64,000 nt of DNA, taken from Aphis gossypii (Eukaryota > Arthropoda > Insecta > Hemiptera > Aphididae). The position numbers and the translations under genes are program-made. The stretch is taken from positions 65,116,806 through 65,180,805 of the forward strand of contig NC_065531.1 in assembly GCF_020184175.1 (NCBI RefSeq). The letters are read 5' to 3'. Positions 1-15,380 of the stretch are shown here, piece by piece (positions within the stretch are counted from its first letter, which is position 1; each line of letters starts with the position of its first letter). The notes under the pieces were generated by a model, which did no database searches, was not told the DNA's origin, and saw only the letters and a list, made by a program, of their open reading frames with translations.

Positions 1-900
1 CATTTTTAATAGTACAAAAACAAGTTTTTAGCTACATATATCTCATACTCATACAAATAAAGAATACAATAATATTTATGATTTGTTTTTCCCCAATTTA
101 TATAGTTGTGACGTATATGTAAGGCTATACTATAACAACTGTCAACTATTATTATTATTTTTTTATTTTTTATTTTTTTTAACAAGTGTTCGAATACTTA
201 TACTTACTTATGACTGAAAATATATAGTGTTGTTGTATGTATTAAATATATCCATACTTTACTGTTCAATTTTATCTACTTGTGTAGCATTTTTACTAGT
301 TATAGGTAGTGAAACTTGTAATCTTGGAAATATTTGTGATTATTGCTAACCTAATCGAGTCCAATGTTGCATATGATATTATCGACATTAAAAATTATAA
401 TTTTAGTGTAAGAAAATTCGATGTAGCATAATATTTTAGTTAGTCAAAAATCGAAATCAAAACTTTGAACCGTTACAGTATTGGAAAAATAGTACAATAG
501 TACATGTTCAAGTACTCTGTACTTACAATTTACATTGAATATTTTAACCCGATATCTGTATAAAATGTGTCAGTAGAAAATTGAAAAACCATCACTCATA
601 CAATCCGTGGTGTATAATAATGTTGAATTAAATTTGATAGTGTTGAAAAGTCGATCATGATCATATTTTATTAAATTTAGTCATAGGTATACTCGTTAAA
701 ACTTAAAACGTGAAATAATTTTCGTTTTTATGAACCTATAACATAATATAGCTATAGGTGTTGGAACTTACTCTTAGTACCACTGCCACCCCCCAAGTCT
801 TATTTCTACTATTTACTACGTGTTACACCTATTACGACCCTTATACATTATGATACGAATAAATTGCACTTAATCGCCATCGACCTATATTTGTTCTTTA
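1..900. other. AT-rich non-coding stretch
   Basis: No exon, transposon end or RNA gene could be recognised. The sequence is AT-rich with poly-T runs (around 160-180) and scattered ATAATATTAT motifs. Confidence 0.5.
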
Positions 901-1740
901 TACATTTATATATATATATGTATGAATTCCACCGAGTGATCGCTGCGTATCGTTATTAATTGCTCGCATTTGTGTCGAACGGCAGTGGCGACGTGGCTAA
1001 GACCGGAAGTGCTTTCAGGAAGTTTACGACCACTCTTTCTAGAACCTACCATTCTTGCTCACCCTCTCCAAATGGCTAACTTCGATCTCTACCGACAAAA
1101 CTACTCCCCAACCGCACTGCCACCGGTTCATTAGGAGGTATTCGCGAAATCAGCTCTTCTATACATATAGGTATCTTGGTTGAATGTCACGGAAACGGGA
1201 CTGTATAGGTCTTATATAAAAGTATATATATATATACTTACGCTTTTTTCACACTCATAAAATCGTAAACACTCTCTTTTTCACTTTCATCCCCCCTCCC
1301 CTGGAGACTATACTTTGTGACAATCGTCACCACAAGCGTGTGTGCGTATTGAGCCCTTATAACAGGGAAACGAAAGTTTGGCCTTCGTCATAAACAACCC
1401 CTCGATGTGACGACGACTCGCAAGTCCCCCTCTATAAACGTCGCTTTATATTACGCGAGACGTAAACGTCCATTGCAAAGACTTGTTTTGCCGTCGCAGT
1501 TACACTACACTGTCATACGCCATTTTCCCGGAAACGACTAGCTCGATAATAATTATTGCTTTTCTTATTATTATGATCATTCTTATTATTTTTTTTTTTT
1601 GCCTCCTCAAAACATGTAACCATATCTATCCCGAGCATACACACACACATACATAGTCGTTCGTAAACGTTGCACACATAGATTTAGGATGGCGACGTCT
1701 AGCCGCAGCCGTTACGTCGTCAATGAAAACGTTTACATTT
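901..1740. other. GC-richer island, no certain gene
   Basis: This stretch has far more CG dinucleotides than its surroundings. Several frames stay open for 40-65 codons, for example plus strand about 940-1135 without an early ATG, and minus strand about 1365-1240 ending at a good GTAAGT donor after a pyrimidine-rich AG. None has convincing protein composition. It could be a promoter, an untranslated exon or a regulatory island of a neighbouring gene. Confidence 0.35.
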
Positions 1741-4530
1741 CTTTATTGTGTTGTACATGTTATTATACTTATTATATCCCAAAATGTTCCGGATGATTTT
1801 TTTTTTTTTTGATTTATTGGTTGAAATATTATACCTAATGTCTTCGGCTATTTATAGTTATCTTGGAGACCGATTATTTTCTAAAATGAAAATAGTTATA
1901 AATTATTATACACAAAACTCAAATATATTTTTAATTATAGGGTAATTTAATTATTGATAATATCCATTGGTTGTTTAAGAAACCTTTGTAGTTTCAGTAC
2001 CCACAATACTGAATGCTTCTACCAGTGTTCTCTGTCACTAAATTGCATACATATGTTTGTAAATTTGTTATTTATATGAGTGTCATTTCTCTACATAGAT
2101 TTTATATGCAACTTCAGTAACGGTTTGGTGGTTTTCAACTTGATGAAAGTTTCCTATAAGCTAGGTAAAAAATATTATCATTAATATAAGTATTATATTA
2201 GTCTATAAAGTTGTATGATGATTAATAAAAATAAAATATTATGATTTTTATTTTGGTTTTACATCAAAATAAAATTACGCAAATTACAAAAAATATTTTC
2301 ACAATTTCAAATAATGGGATTGTGTAGTGTTGAATCCAATATTTTTTATGACAATTATAGTTTATAATACAAGGTATTTTTATTTCAACCTAGTTTTTGA
2401 GTAGTAATAATAATACACCATTCCGCATCATATTTTTAATACAATGTTGTACAAATCAATAATCTGTAAAAAAAAATTTTTAATATTATATATACTTTTA
2501 ACCCATCAAAATACTTTTACCTTTTTCAACAAAATACGTAATATATTATAAGAAAATATTTAAGTACAATACGTATACATATATTATAAGAACGTAAAAC
2601 GATATAACAATATTATAAGAATACCGCGGGTTTTACTATGTAAGAATTTACCCTCCTTTTCCCACATCACTAAAATGTAAAAAAAAATAGCAGCAGCATA
2701 TACACTATTACATACACAACTATCAATAAAAAAACTTATAAGATCGATTTAAATAAAAACAAATAAATCGATAAAGCAAAAACAACGTAATATCCTGTAA
2801 ATTTAATAAATCTTCATAACTATAAATTCCGTAAAGTAAAAAAATATTTCAATTTGAAAAAGTGAAATGCCTATTTACTGTAAAAACATCATAATATTAT
2901 TAGTTGTAATTGTACTGCTATTATAAAAAAATAATATGATAACGATAAGTCTATGGTGGATACTAAAAAATAACATTAATTATTATTGTTGATAATAATT
3001 ATCAGACAGCAATACGATTAACTAATAGACAAATGATATAGTTATCAACGGTGTATATCGATTTTAATATAGTAGGTATATTACTCAGATATCATCAAGA
3101 AACTCTATAGATTGTTAAACTAAACATTTTTAAATTTTTTCCATGAAAGTCGGACACCCTCGTTCACTTTAACATAGCATAATTGCAAATCGTCCATTCT
3201 TAGGTACTAGTCAAGATTGTGTCGTTGTTGTCATTTCACCGCAGGGTGTATAAATGTAGTTTACACGCCACATGTAATACAACATACGTAACACTCGAAA
3301 ATTCTGATTTCGGGAAAAAGTCGTTATATAAGAGCTTTTATGCACCCTCATACTGTGCTTTATTTGCACTTCCGATTTCCGGACTGAACGTTTTTACTGT
3401 TTGGCTGCCGAGAGGATTTACAACAAACATGACCCCCAACATGCATGCCAGACACAAGCGCCCCGTCATTAGCGATAGAGCGGTTACGGTGCAACTATCT
3501 TATATGATACAATATTTTATAAAATGATTAAAATGATATGCTATATGTACATTTTTAGTTTTGCGTATCATTTTAACGAGAAAAATTTATCTGCTACGTA
3601 AAATTTTGATCATCCTTGCGCTAATCACTGATTTATTATACTTTACTAATTCAGTGGCATAAGAACTGAGAGGTATTGCTCCATTTTTTAAAACATAAGG
3701 GTACAAACATATGATTTTGCTCCCCTTTTATCCCCAAAAAATGTATATGCAATTTTATAAATAATAAAAATGAATATTAATTATAAATCTCACCGTAAAT
3801 ATAAATATTTTGTATAACAATTTCAAATAAATAAAGTTATTTAATTATTTTATAAACTAATATTTTTTTTTTTTTTTTGAAAATTAACTATAATAGTTCT
3901 GTAATATATAATATTATATTGTTTGAAATGTTAAACAAACAATCTAGAACAAATTGTCGAATTCGTAATATAAAAATATGATACACTTTGTATCTACAGA
4001 AATTTAATAAAATTGACCTTTTAAGTTACGTTTCTATCCGAGGATAATCGAAATGTATTATTACAATTATCTGATTCATAAATGATAAAAGTTTCATATC
4101 ATGATTGCTCATAATCCAATTTTAAATTTACGTACTCAGTTTTTAAATAGTATATATTATATACTATATAATAATTGTAACAACGAATATTATACTACCT
4201 ATATTATATTATACTAAAAAAAAATTATGTTTTCTAGTTCAGTAAACTTTGAATTTCGATAACTGGCTTAAGAGTAAAAAAATATTAACAAAAGTAGAGG
4301 TTAAGTCTTTATCTTAAATGTTAGGGAAACGATAAATTTCAAGAATATACCTATAGGCTGTAATCCTCTAATTTTTTTCACAAATCCTTCATGTGAAAAA
4401 CATTTACTGTGATTCTATAACAGAATAAAAAACGCCATCTCTTTGGAGAAAGTTAACATCATGGTATAGGTACATGTTTTTTAAATATGTAGATACTGAA
4501 CACTTGTCATTTTTATCTATAATTTACGTT
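1741..4530. other. AT-rich non-coding stretch
   Basis: No supported gene. A 102-codon open frame at 3219-3527 (plus) has no recognisable domain and an unbalanced composition. A CAGTGGCATAAG sequence at 3652 looks like a hAT transposon end, but no partner end was found. Confidence 0.4.
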
Positions 4531-5420
4531 AAATATTTCTACTTTTAAAAATGTCGGGGGGAGGGGGGTCTAGACCTTTGGACCCTCTCCCAGCCTTGTG
4601 TTGGGCAACCTTGTTTATTTTTCTCGTTCAATTTAGTTTACACACGTAATTAGCTAATCTCCGTTTTACTTTGTGAGCCGACGTCGCGTTTGACTACCTA
4701 TGTCGCTAACTTGTAAATAATAAAATAATAGTAAATAATAATAATATATTACGTATAACTAGTATTGCAGTTGCAGCTCATCCAGTCTCTATGGTAGCAC
4801 TACATAATAATATATAGACTTTGTACACACGAATAAGGTCCGGAAAGACGTTAATATATTGTCATTTTATGCTTATATATACATGTTTAGTCGTAGTTAT
4901 TATTATTTTACTGTCGTCGTGCTTTCTGCGACGTCTTGGACGGGAAAAGTTTAATAGATTATTCGTGGTGCATACGTATATATATGTCAAGATGGTTGTC
5001 GGGAAGGGGAAAAGAAAATAAACAAATAAAGAAAACAATTTTTTTCCTTCCCATCGCGTGTCAAGCGCAGGAAAAGGACATCGTCGTCTCGACGGAAAGG
5101 AGGGACATCATTGTAGTCGTCGTCTCGACTAGGACAATATAAGCGAAAACCCCATTCTATAGGCCTAGGTTTTTTTCCCTCCATTCCCATGTGTTATTGT
5201 ATACACGATATATTATATATATAGGTAACGTTCGAATCCCTACACGAGTTTTTCTGAAAGGTATTCTGCCATACAGTTCGAATTTTCTCGTTTTATCGAA
5301 AACCATCGTCCGTTACTTGACGTGGCAGGGCAGCTGTTGCAGCTGTCCTCCTGTTCTGACGCAATCGACTGAATATAATAATATAATATATTGTCTATAG
5401 GTCGCGCCCGTCAATCGTTT
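4531..5420. other. GC-richer island, no certain gene
   Basis: The island includes a G-run and a GGGTCTAGACC palindrome near 4567, and CGTCGTCTCGAC repeats near 5087-5130. A pyrimidine-rich AG at about 5070 precedes 23 open codons on the plus strand, but no matching donor or recognisable protein was found. Confidence 0.3.
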
Positions 5421-7900
5421 ATGCAATATTGTTATTGTTAAATTATTACTTCATCAATACGACGACGTAGACTAATAATTTATTAGATCGTTCGTACATC
5501 TTATCATTTTCTTATTACGTTTAGCTATACAGGTATCTGCTGCAATAGGAAACCCGGCACCAATGTTGTGGGGGGAGCGGAAAAATATAATTACAACTCC
5601 CAACGCAGAGTTTATTTAATTATATACGGCTTATATTTTTTTCTGAGTGTTGAATTACATTGTAGAACCCTAAATTCGGGTGCATTTCATACATTTTAAA
5701 ACAAAAATATGCTTGAAAATATCATACTTTGCATTGCAGTCGGCAGGGTTTCTTCCAAGGATTTATTTTTCAAACCCCTTCTCTTAAGCCTATAACGCCG
5801 TCGGAAAAATGTTTGAAATCTGATTTCTGTCTTCTAAGGATTTTTGTTATTAATTTTGTAATTAACTCTTTTCAAGTGTAATCATTACATGGCTTTTTGG
5901 CTTTCATTTTATCGAAAATCTTATAGCTTAGGTACATAGCTGCTATCTACTAACTGTAACTTTTGTGTAATTTCTTTTAAATGACAGCTCGAGACAAAAT
6001 TTTGCATACAATTAAATATTTAAATATTATGATTATGAAATAAATTATTTTTTCAGTAAAACTGTTTGACATACCTACCTACGTTTAATGTATTATATGA
6101 TAAAATATGCTTTAATCGCAAGAATGTAGGTATGTTTTCCCCATAAATAATTTCGCTGTTTTTTATTCAATTTCACATCATTTTATATCATTACAATGTG
6201 GGTAATTTAACTTGGAATATTTTTCACCGTAGTTGCATTCTTAAGTATAATATATTATTATTATGAGGAATACAACTCGAATCTAAAATGCAAATAATTT
6301 TTAATCGTGTAGATGATTAATATATTATTCTGCAGCTAAATACAATGCGTTTCTAATGTATTAGATACCATTAGAAAGCACTATAATTTAAAACGATCTA
6401 TTCGGGTAAGTATAATCCTTAAAACGAGATTATGTGTACGAGAGAGTATATTATTAAACACTATACTTAGGCTTAATTTGCATACGGAATTCACTTACTT
6501 CGTAAGTTTGCGATCCTGCAGGTGTAGCTGTGGGTGAATAAAATATCTTTAGGTGGTCGTCATCCATCTCTCTTTCTCTCTCTCTCTCTCTTTCTTTAAG
6601 TGTTTACGATATTGAACAGACGGTTTAAATGACTGGTAACAAAAAGTTTTGTCTGTACGTACTTCTACAATGTAGTCTGGTAGACGGCAATGTAATGAAT
6701 GGGTATACATATAAAGTGTATCTACGTATTGTCGAAACGTAAATGTTTTAATAAGACTTACCTATACTTCCATTAATGTTTAAGCCCTCTGTAGCTATAG
6801 TCAACAGTATGTAAACAGTAGGCAGGTAGTATATTATTTACCTCCGAATTTAAAATAACTATTTTTTTTGTTACCTTATTGTTTATATATAATATATTTT
6901 TTTTTAGAAATATTATATTAAAACTTCAGCTGTCTCTATTGATCAGAAATAAACTGATAAAATAATCAGCATAATGTACTTTTATATTTCTTTAACGACA
7001 TAATTATTAGCAATACATTCTATTATAAGTGTTTCTCACAGAACACGCACAATAAAAATGTGATAGTGTATGTAATATGTATAGTACCTAATAAGATTTT
7101 AAACGTCCAACTACTATAGATATAATGCATACAAAAGTTATGAATACAACAGAGTTTTGTAACATTTCCAGATCTTCAAAAAAAAGACTGAAAGGTTTTT
7201 CACGAATTTTTCCTGAATTAATTAATTTTTTACTAATCCAAAATAGGTCTATACTCTGTATAATAGGTTTATAAAATATAACAATTATAGGAATATATCA
7301 AGTTGATAATTATCAAGAAAAATAGTTATTGCTTAAAAACATATTATATTTACGTAATTAATACTTGCAAACACGTTATTGCCATAAAACTATTATATTA
7401 TTATTGTTTTTAGAAGACTTTGTGATGTACCTATCGTAAAAATTGTTGATAAACTTAATTTTATTATACACGTTTGGAATATGCTTAGTTAAGGAAAATC
7501 TTTTAACTGAAATAATACTATTTTCGGTCAGTTTTAACTTTTTGTTAGCATTTGGCATAAAATATTTTATTCCGACACGTTATAGATTAATGTTTATATG
7601 ATATAATATTACTATGAATATAATTACATGTGACGTTATTTACCATTTGTGCAGTAAAATTATATTTTAAAACATTATTTATCGACTGTGCCTTTTTCGA
7701 GTGATGAAACTATTGGTTTAATACTAATGCAATTATTTTAAATAAATACTTCTATCGTGCTGTAAACAGTGTAAACATAGTTTAAAGTATTTATTATGGC
7801 TAACATTTTAAAATTGTCTCAATGTTCATCAGTGGCCAACAAGTAACAACGCAAAAGCTGTATGATATATTTGTATGAATAATTATGTACTAACTCAAAA
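5421..7900. other. AT-rich non-coding stretch
   Basis: Nothing supported apart from the CT microsatellite described separately. A GTAAGT at about 6406 has no coding sequence in front of it. Confidence 0.4.
6566..6597. repeat. (CT)n microsatellite
   Basis: A pyrimidine run made mainly of CT dinucleotides with interrupting TTT, about 30 bp long. Confidence 0.85.
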
Positions 7901-8640
7901 TTAAATTTCAGTCTTTCATTATTTAACTCAAAACTTTCGTTATGCGCTCGGCGACTGGAAAAGAAAGCGTGAATTTAAGTAAACGTCAACGAGTAGTATA
8001 TTGTTTCGGCAGTATTCCGTATTTGTGGAGAATAATCGTCTTGTCTTATTGTAGTTTTGGGGTGTGTTATGGGAATGGATATATTGGTGGGAAGGGGGTA
8101 GAAGAGATGTGTACCTGCGACAATTAAATATTCTTTGTCCTATGAATCATATTATGGTGCTTTGCAACGTGATCAATCGTTCGGTAGCCGACGCTTTCAA
8201 GAACGCTTTCAAGAAAGCTTTCAGGTTGCGTCGATGTGCAGAACTAGTGCGTTGCAATTGTTTCCTCTATAATATGTTCGTGACCGTCTATACACGATTG
8301 TTTCTCGTACCCTACGTACATATATATATATAAACGCTTGGAATTAATTTGAATTTGTTGTTTACATGGTTTAGAACACGCCTGGGACGAAGACTGAATA
8401 AGGGTTTAGCGTAAACGAAGACAATAGTGTGTAATGTAGTATAATGATGTATAATATTATCGTCGAATCTCGTGTCGTCTGATGCGTAGTATAATAGATG
8501 TGCACCAAATACGATCGAAAATGGTCTGTGCATAATATATAATATATTATACGCAGAAATAAACTGTCCTCCCATATCATCAAATACACCGATTGATAAA
8601 CATCGAATAAACGGATTGATTAAAACATATTAATAGTATG
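7901..8640. other. Mixed-composition stretch with small direct repeats
   Basis: Overlapping short open frames occur on both strands, with no protein-like composition. Near 8193-8224 a GCTTTCAAGAA unit is repeated about three times in tandem. No gene is called. Confidence 0.3.
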
Positions 8641-11600
8641 TAGTATGTACTGAGTACAGCGTTGTTGTAATTTTACTACGATTAAAAATGGCGGAGATCG
8701 GCATGAATTCAAACATTATTATGACGTTATGTACATTAATTTGCAAAAACATAATGGTATAATATAGTTAAATTGAAAAAATGTGTAGTATTTTTTTTTA
8801 TAGTCGATTACCTATTTATTTTTAAATGTTCAATACATTTATTAAACCGTTATAGGTATATTTTATTCTCGCCACTAAATAATAACTATAAAAAATTTAA
8901 ATACTGATTAGTAATTTTATTTTGTATACACTATAACTATGTATATTTTCATTAGTTGTGCTGTGTAGTTGTATAATTCTACACATATACAAATGCATAA
9001 GCGTGATAATATATTTGGGTGATGTGTTGGTATAATAATATAATATTATTATAATTTATAACTATAATAATATGGTCAAATTTAAAGGTAATTTTTCAAA
9101 TTGGCTTTAAACGGTTACTTATTGTTATAGAATTTGCAGCATTTATTGTACGTACATTTAAACGTCGAATATTGTTTTTCTGTATCTTACAGGAACGAAA
9201 ATTAAAATACATAAAATAAATAGGTGCAAGTCTAGAATAACAATCGCGGGTAGAAGATTAAATAACACATAATTTATGTACCTATAAAATATTACGTGGA
9301 TGATACATGCGCCACGTCCCTAGAATGATGAACGACGCACATATCGTTGTAAGTAATCAACCGTACTTTTGGATTACTTTATACATTTATAACCTCCGAA
9401 AATGTCAAAAAAAAAAAAAAACTCGAAAAACAAGTTTTCCGGTGATATAATATTATTTTGTTTGTCCTACTTTTTTGCGTGTTGGTTTCATTCGATTTCA
9501 CTACGAGTCGCAGTAATGCACATATGTCACGTCGTATCAAATCATTGAAATCATCTGTATAGTGTATATAGGTGCATATCATATATTATATTCAACTTTC
9601 ATTCGGGCCGAACATCGTGTAGTTCATACAGTTGGTTATATTACTATACAATTGCGTTATTTGTAACACATTCGGTTTACATAATAATAACTATATATAC
9701 AGATAGATTATCCAATGTAGTAAGTATTATTATAATATAAACTATTATAAATGTAACTTTCATCAATCGTTTCATTTCGGTCGTTAGTAGTTTGATGTAT
9801 TTTTACTTTTTTCACTTGCAAAAACAAAAATCATTAAAAACATTTCAAATACACATCATCGTTTTAACTGTACAGTATTTATTACCGATAAGCGTTTTCG
9901 TTTGTTTGTTTTATTCGTGTGTAGTTTAAAATTATAACATCAAAAGCAGATGCCAGATACATATATATATAAATAACATGGCTAAACTACGTACATATAA
10001 TAATAAAAATACCTGACCGACAGTAATTGAACAATTAAAAAACAGTAATGAACCGGGTTGCTTGCTTATTAAAATTCATTGCGTTATGGTAAAATGTATA
10101 TTATTTTATTGATCGATAAGATGAAAAATGGTGTATCACAATCATTTTTTTGGATGTTTTTTTTTTTTTTTAACACAGACTGTGCATTATGTAAATATCG
10201 CTATACCTACATTAACAAATGTATGATTTGGAAATGCCAAGCTTGAAGCTATTATAATTATATACAAAGTTTATGGCGCATTTTCTACGCGTTAACCTTT
10301 ACTATATCGTATACATAATATCATGTGGATATTTTAAAACCCAATTACGTCAGATCACATTTAAGCAGTCGCGCTTGAGACGGCGTTTTTAAATAATTAT
10401 GACATATGCAGTTTCACTTTAAATTATTATTTGTCTTTTAACAGTTTCCATTTAAATTTCAAATTTTCGTTTGGCACGTCAAAAACTGTCACACACTATT
10501 TTAAAACTTTCTACGTTTACACAATTTCCTGAAGTATCCAGTCAAAGAATTATAAGTAGTATCTAAGCAGTACAATCAGTATATTAAACATTTTATAATA
10601 TTATCACATTTAAATATTAATTTTGTACAAAAAATGTAAATGTATTATTATTTATCTTATTATGCTAACAGTAATCACTGCTTATTAGGGCAATGAATAT
10701 TGAATTTTTTTTCAATTTTATTTTTGTTACTGGGTATATTATGACCTATTCGAATTCTTTTCACTCGAAGACATTTTGATAGAAGTCATTAAAAAAAGAT
10801 CGCGGGAAATGTGTATAATATCAAAAAATAAAATAAAATTCAGGGAAACTTGAGTTTTATGATTTTAATTATTTTAATGCATCTTCTTACTTCTAAGTTT
10901 TACCTGTGATTTATTTTTTAAAAGTCCATAGTTGGTGCCTAATTGTGTTTTTTTTTTAATAATTTGAGAATTTTAGAATAAGTACTTCATAGATTTCTAA
11001 TGCAAAAGTATGCATAGAAATAGTTAAATAATTAATTATTGAATATAATTCAGTGTGAAAACGCTATTGAAACAGCTTTATTATATATACGACAATAACT
11101 GACGTGTATTTTGGTCTCGAGTACTACAATTATTTTAACGCCAACTATAAATCGTGTGCGTATCGTGTATGATATATACCTATATATATATATATGACAC
11201 ATTAAATGAGCCATGGACCGAATAACCGTCGATTGACTAGGACGGTAAAAACGAAGAAGAAACTCACATAAATTTTAATGCAACACAAAAACTGTCGCGG
11301 CTCCCCTGGCCCTCATAAATGCGTCATTATCCGTGTACACGCGCGCAATAATTTCACTCTAAAGTGTCGTGTCTGCGGTCGACGTAAATCGTATTTTCCT
11401 AATTTTTTTTTTCATCCCAACAGATTTCAAACATATTTTTGCCCCGCTGTCGTCGGAGAGTGTAATATTATTAATACGCGACATCATAATATAATAATTA
11501 AGCGCAACTCTCTGACTGCTACACGTCCAATTATAACACCACGTCATAAATATTTTTTAGTACACGTAAAAGTGCATCTTAGTCGAACGATCGAAATATC

Positions 11601-12290
11601 TGACGTAATAATAATAATAATATATTATTGTTCGCAATCATTTCAGATGTCCACGTCAAATCCTCAGTACGATTATTCATATTAATTGCGCTCTAATTCA
11701 TTTACACGAAATATTATGCACGTGCTTGTTTTTATTTTCGGTTGGTCGAGCGCTCGTGACATAGTTATTACTATTTTTAAGTTGTTGAATTATTATTGTA
11801 ATTATTATTTATAGTGTCTAAAATCTACTAATAATATTATTTATTATCTTTTATATAATTTATTATATTTGTACATATTCCAAATGATTTTCCGGTGAAT
11901 AAGCATAATTTCTATCACCAAACGAAACGAACAAAACAATTTTTTATATTTTAACATGATTCTAATAATAATATACACTTACGTCATGTAGCTCAATTAT
12001 TTTTACGATGCTTTGATAATAATAATATACATATTATTTTTCAAATCTACGATTTACAGTATAATATTAACAAGTAACAGGAACGTGATAAAACTTAAAT
12101 ATAGTGAATCGACACTGTCGATTATTTGTACTACGAAATTTTTGAAAAAAAATGTATTATTATTTTACATTTTTAAATTTTAAATTTAAATTATTTATAC
12201 TACGTACTTTTAAACAATACTTAAATACATATTTTTATTTTATTACATTACAGTTATCACAGTCATGTTCATTTTTAATCATTATTTATT
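8641..12290. other. AT-rich non-coding stretch
   Basis: No supported gene. A 135-codon frame at 11278-11685 (plus) is rich in Ile, Asn, His and Arg with a poly-Ile tract from ATA repeats, and reads as chance. The GTAAGT at about 9351 is preceded by stops in all useful frames. Confidence 0.4.
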
Positions 12291-12295
12291 TATTT

Positions 12296-12420
12296 ACACA
12301 GATCTATAATCCACACTCTTTTTCTCCTTCGGTCTATTAGTGTGGAAAATAAAATAAATGCTCCACTGTATAGTATAATAATGTAATATAGACGATGGTA
12401 CCCGTAGCCCGTAATAGAAC
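12296..12420 (-). CDS. Possible minus-strand terminal exon, unknown product
   Basis: On the minus strand a strong 3' splice signal (a T-run of about 13 followed by ACAG, AG at 12422-12421) opens an exon in which all three frames stay open for 27 or more codons. One frame gives a hydrophobic stretch followed by a basic tail (LIDRRRKRVW) ending in TAA. Overlapping AATAAA motifs lie directly at this stop and could serve as polyadenylation signal. This would fit a last exon encoding a membrane segment and short cytosolic tail, or a non-coding 3' exon. No upstream exon was found, the frame is uncertain and the family is not recognised. Confidence 0.22.
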
Positions 12421-12439
12421 CTGTAAAAAAAAAAAAAAG

Positions 12440-15380
12440 AAATATAGATTATAGATTATAGAAATTCAATAATTGATTAAAATATATATATATTAAACTA
12501 TGTGAACAGATGAAAACTATACACAATTTATTATATTTTAAACGATTTCCTCAATTTGTAAAATCACATTATATAATATAATACAACATAAAATATTTTT
12601 CCTCTCTAAATCATTTTTCTCTTGACCCTTCAACGACAATTTGTCAATATAATTCGATTGTTTTTATTTGAATTGGTAAATTACAAAATAGTCGTGATAT
12701 GCTTATAACTTATATGAGTAGTATATGCAACATTTGGGTTTATGGCTCGATATTGGATCGCGGTATTTTTTAATTAAAATATTAAATTATATTAAACCAG
12801 AGCCTATTTTAAAATATGAAAATGCAATTATTATTATTATTATTTTATAATAGTAAGTCTTTTTCTCTACACTTTATATCGCAAATACATTATCATTATT
12901 ATCAATTAATATAACATATTATAAAATATATAATACAAAAACATTAAACATCTATTCTATGAGTAATTATTTAACTAAATATTACAATAACTTAAAATAT
13001 CTTAATATAATTATAAAATAAATATTTTGTAAATAAATAAATAATTTTGCTGAACCATTGTTTTTAGATAATATACAACTCTACAATAATTAAAGTCTGA
13101 TACATATTTTCAAATCTAAAGCTTTGGTTATTTTCGATAACCATTTGCCACTAGAGCAATATTCAAAAAAAATTAGTTTTAAATTAGTGAGATAAAATCG
13201 TTTTAATTTTTTTTCTTAACCTAGTTATAACTTAAGAAATACCTACTTAAATGTATTGTTGTATTGCAGTTCATAGTTAATTATTAGAAATAGTGATAAC
13301 GTGATACTAATGATATTTTGACGATCGTCTACGATTTGTGTTGTATAATAGAAATACTTTTATACGCTGTTTTCGTCTCATTTTTAATATCAGGAACTTG
13401 ACGTGTCATACCTACCCCTAAATGCTTTATTACCTTGTCACGAGTGTAACGGAGAGATTAAGATCTGGTTATGATTATTTTTTGACGGATGTAGACGAAA
13501 ATGAAAAGTCTTTTCCGGATTTTAAACAGTTTATACGAGACGAAACGTCGATAACACTATCAGCGTCATCCGAAAGTATAATATTCTTGTTTTTTTTTTT
13601 TTTTTTTTTATCACACAAGTCTTGCGCGGATATCCTGTCGAAAATAAACATAATGCACTATTTTATTATTTCGAAAAGTGTGTACGTATTTTTATTTAGT
13701 TTTTTTTAGTTTTCTACGTGTATCAATATTATATTATTATCCGACCATTGGAAATAACAAAATACCTTTGTGTGAGGAATTCATTTACACACGGCTAATA
13801 CTGAAATGCATGAACAACTAGAATAAATTGTATACGCCATAACAATAATAATATTATGATATCGAAGGTATATTATTACACGTAAGGTAAAATTTATAAT
13901 AATAATACTTAATATGTGTATTTGTACACAGCCACACTCCCTTAATACGAAAAGGTTTTAAATTTATTATCCCTCATTAATTTACGAGCCGCGTGGCCAA
14001 TTAAGTCTAATCTTCGGGGGTGTTTTTTTTCGGTATTATTATTTTTAATACGCCACCGTCCCCTGGGAACAAGGGCGCTTATATACACATAATCTCGAGC
14101 GTATCCGTGTATATAAACAAAACAATAGCTGGTGCACTTGCACTGTCTGTATACAATATATACCTACGTATAATATACGAGCGTGTGGGAATAGACTAAC
14201 TGAAATGTTACAACCCTCTAGGCTGGGGTCCAACAGTTTTGTGAATTGAATAGATCTCTGAGAATTAACTGCAATATTGCTATAGGAACCTGTAGACGTA
14301 ACAATTTCCGTTTTGTATTAAGTTTTTCATTTTTCTGAATTTAACCAATCCAGCGGCGTCCTTCGTGCCCATAATAAATGATAAATAACGATTTTAATTA
14401 TATTAAAACAAACTGTTTTAACCGAATTACTATGAGTATAACAAACTAAAAATAGCCATGAAACTTAATACACATTAATACATCATACATTTTTGATTTG
14501 TACATTAGCAATAAAATTAATAAAATAATTAATGCTAATTCAAAAAGAGTCAAAATTTTTTTTTTTAATTGTATAAAATAATATATTTAAAAAAATGTTT
14601 ATAAAAAAATCTGAGAAATTTTCTGTTTCTATCTAATTTATCTATTGGTATTTGTTTCTAAGTTATACCAATAAAAAAATTAATTCAACAATGTAAAAAA
14701 ATACTGATTTTGCGAAAATATCACATTTTTATTTTACTTTGTCTTTGTTATTCCTGGGTATGTTGAAGTGTTAAACTTGAACTGGTGTAATAATTTGAAT
14801 ACTACTAATGCAATAATAAATTATAAGATAATTTTAACTTTTGAATACATTTTTTATCAAATTATTTTACTGCATGATATTAAATATTAATAAACATACA
14901 AAATTATTATAATAGTATTTAAAAATTCTCCAGATGTATGGGCAAAATATTTTTTATCGATAACATTTCTAATAGTAGCTGTTAAATAGGTACACAGATA
15001 AAATGGTCGATTTTTAACTATTGATATTAATCAACATTTTTGCTCGCATTAATAAGTAATTAAACTTCTACGAATTTTTACATAATATTGTGGGAGTAAA
15101 AATTATAAAATCAGGTACTACACCAATGGAGTTGAATTTGTTTAATACATTTTAATAATTTTAAAATCTCGATTAATCCCATTTATAAACGTGTTGGAAA
15201 ATTTATTGAAAACAATTTAAACTCAAATAAATCAATTTTGAAGTTGTAAAATATTAATTAATTTGTTTATTAATATTTTATTATTATTTTACACTTTTTA
15301 GTTTTCATCAGATATCCCATTCGTATCGAGCATAGGCATTGCCTGTACGAAAATGTTCACTTCGACCATAGTGGTATACT
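12440..15380. other. AT-rich non-coding stretch
   Basis: No supported gene. It contains a poly-T run near 13,590. A slightly GC-richer patch lies near 14,050-14,240, with an open frame of no recognisable composition. Confidence 0.4.

Noticed and set aside
3219..3527. 102-codon plus-strand frame
   Set aside because: No domain, signal or splice context; composition is not protein-like overall.
3652..3700. CAGTGGCATAAG as a hAT MITE end
   Set aside because: No inverted partner and no second copy of the flanking TACTAATT were found within about 500 bp.
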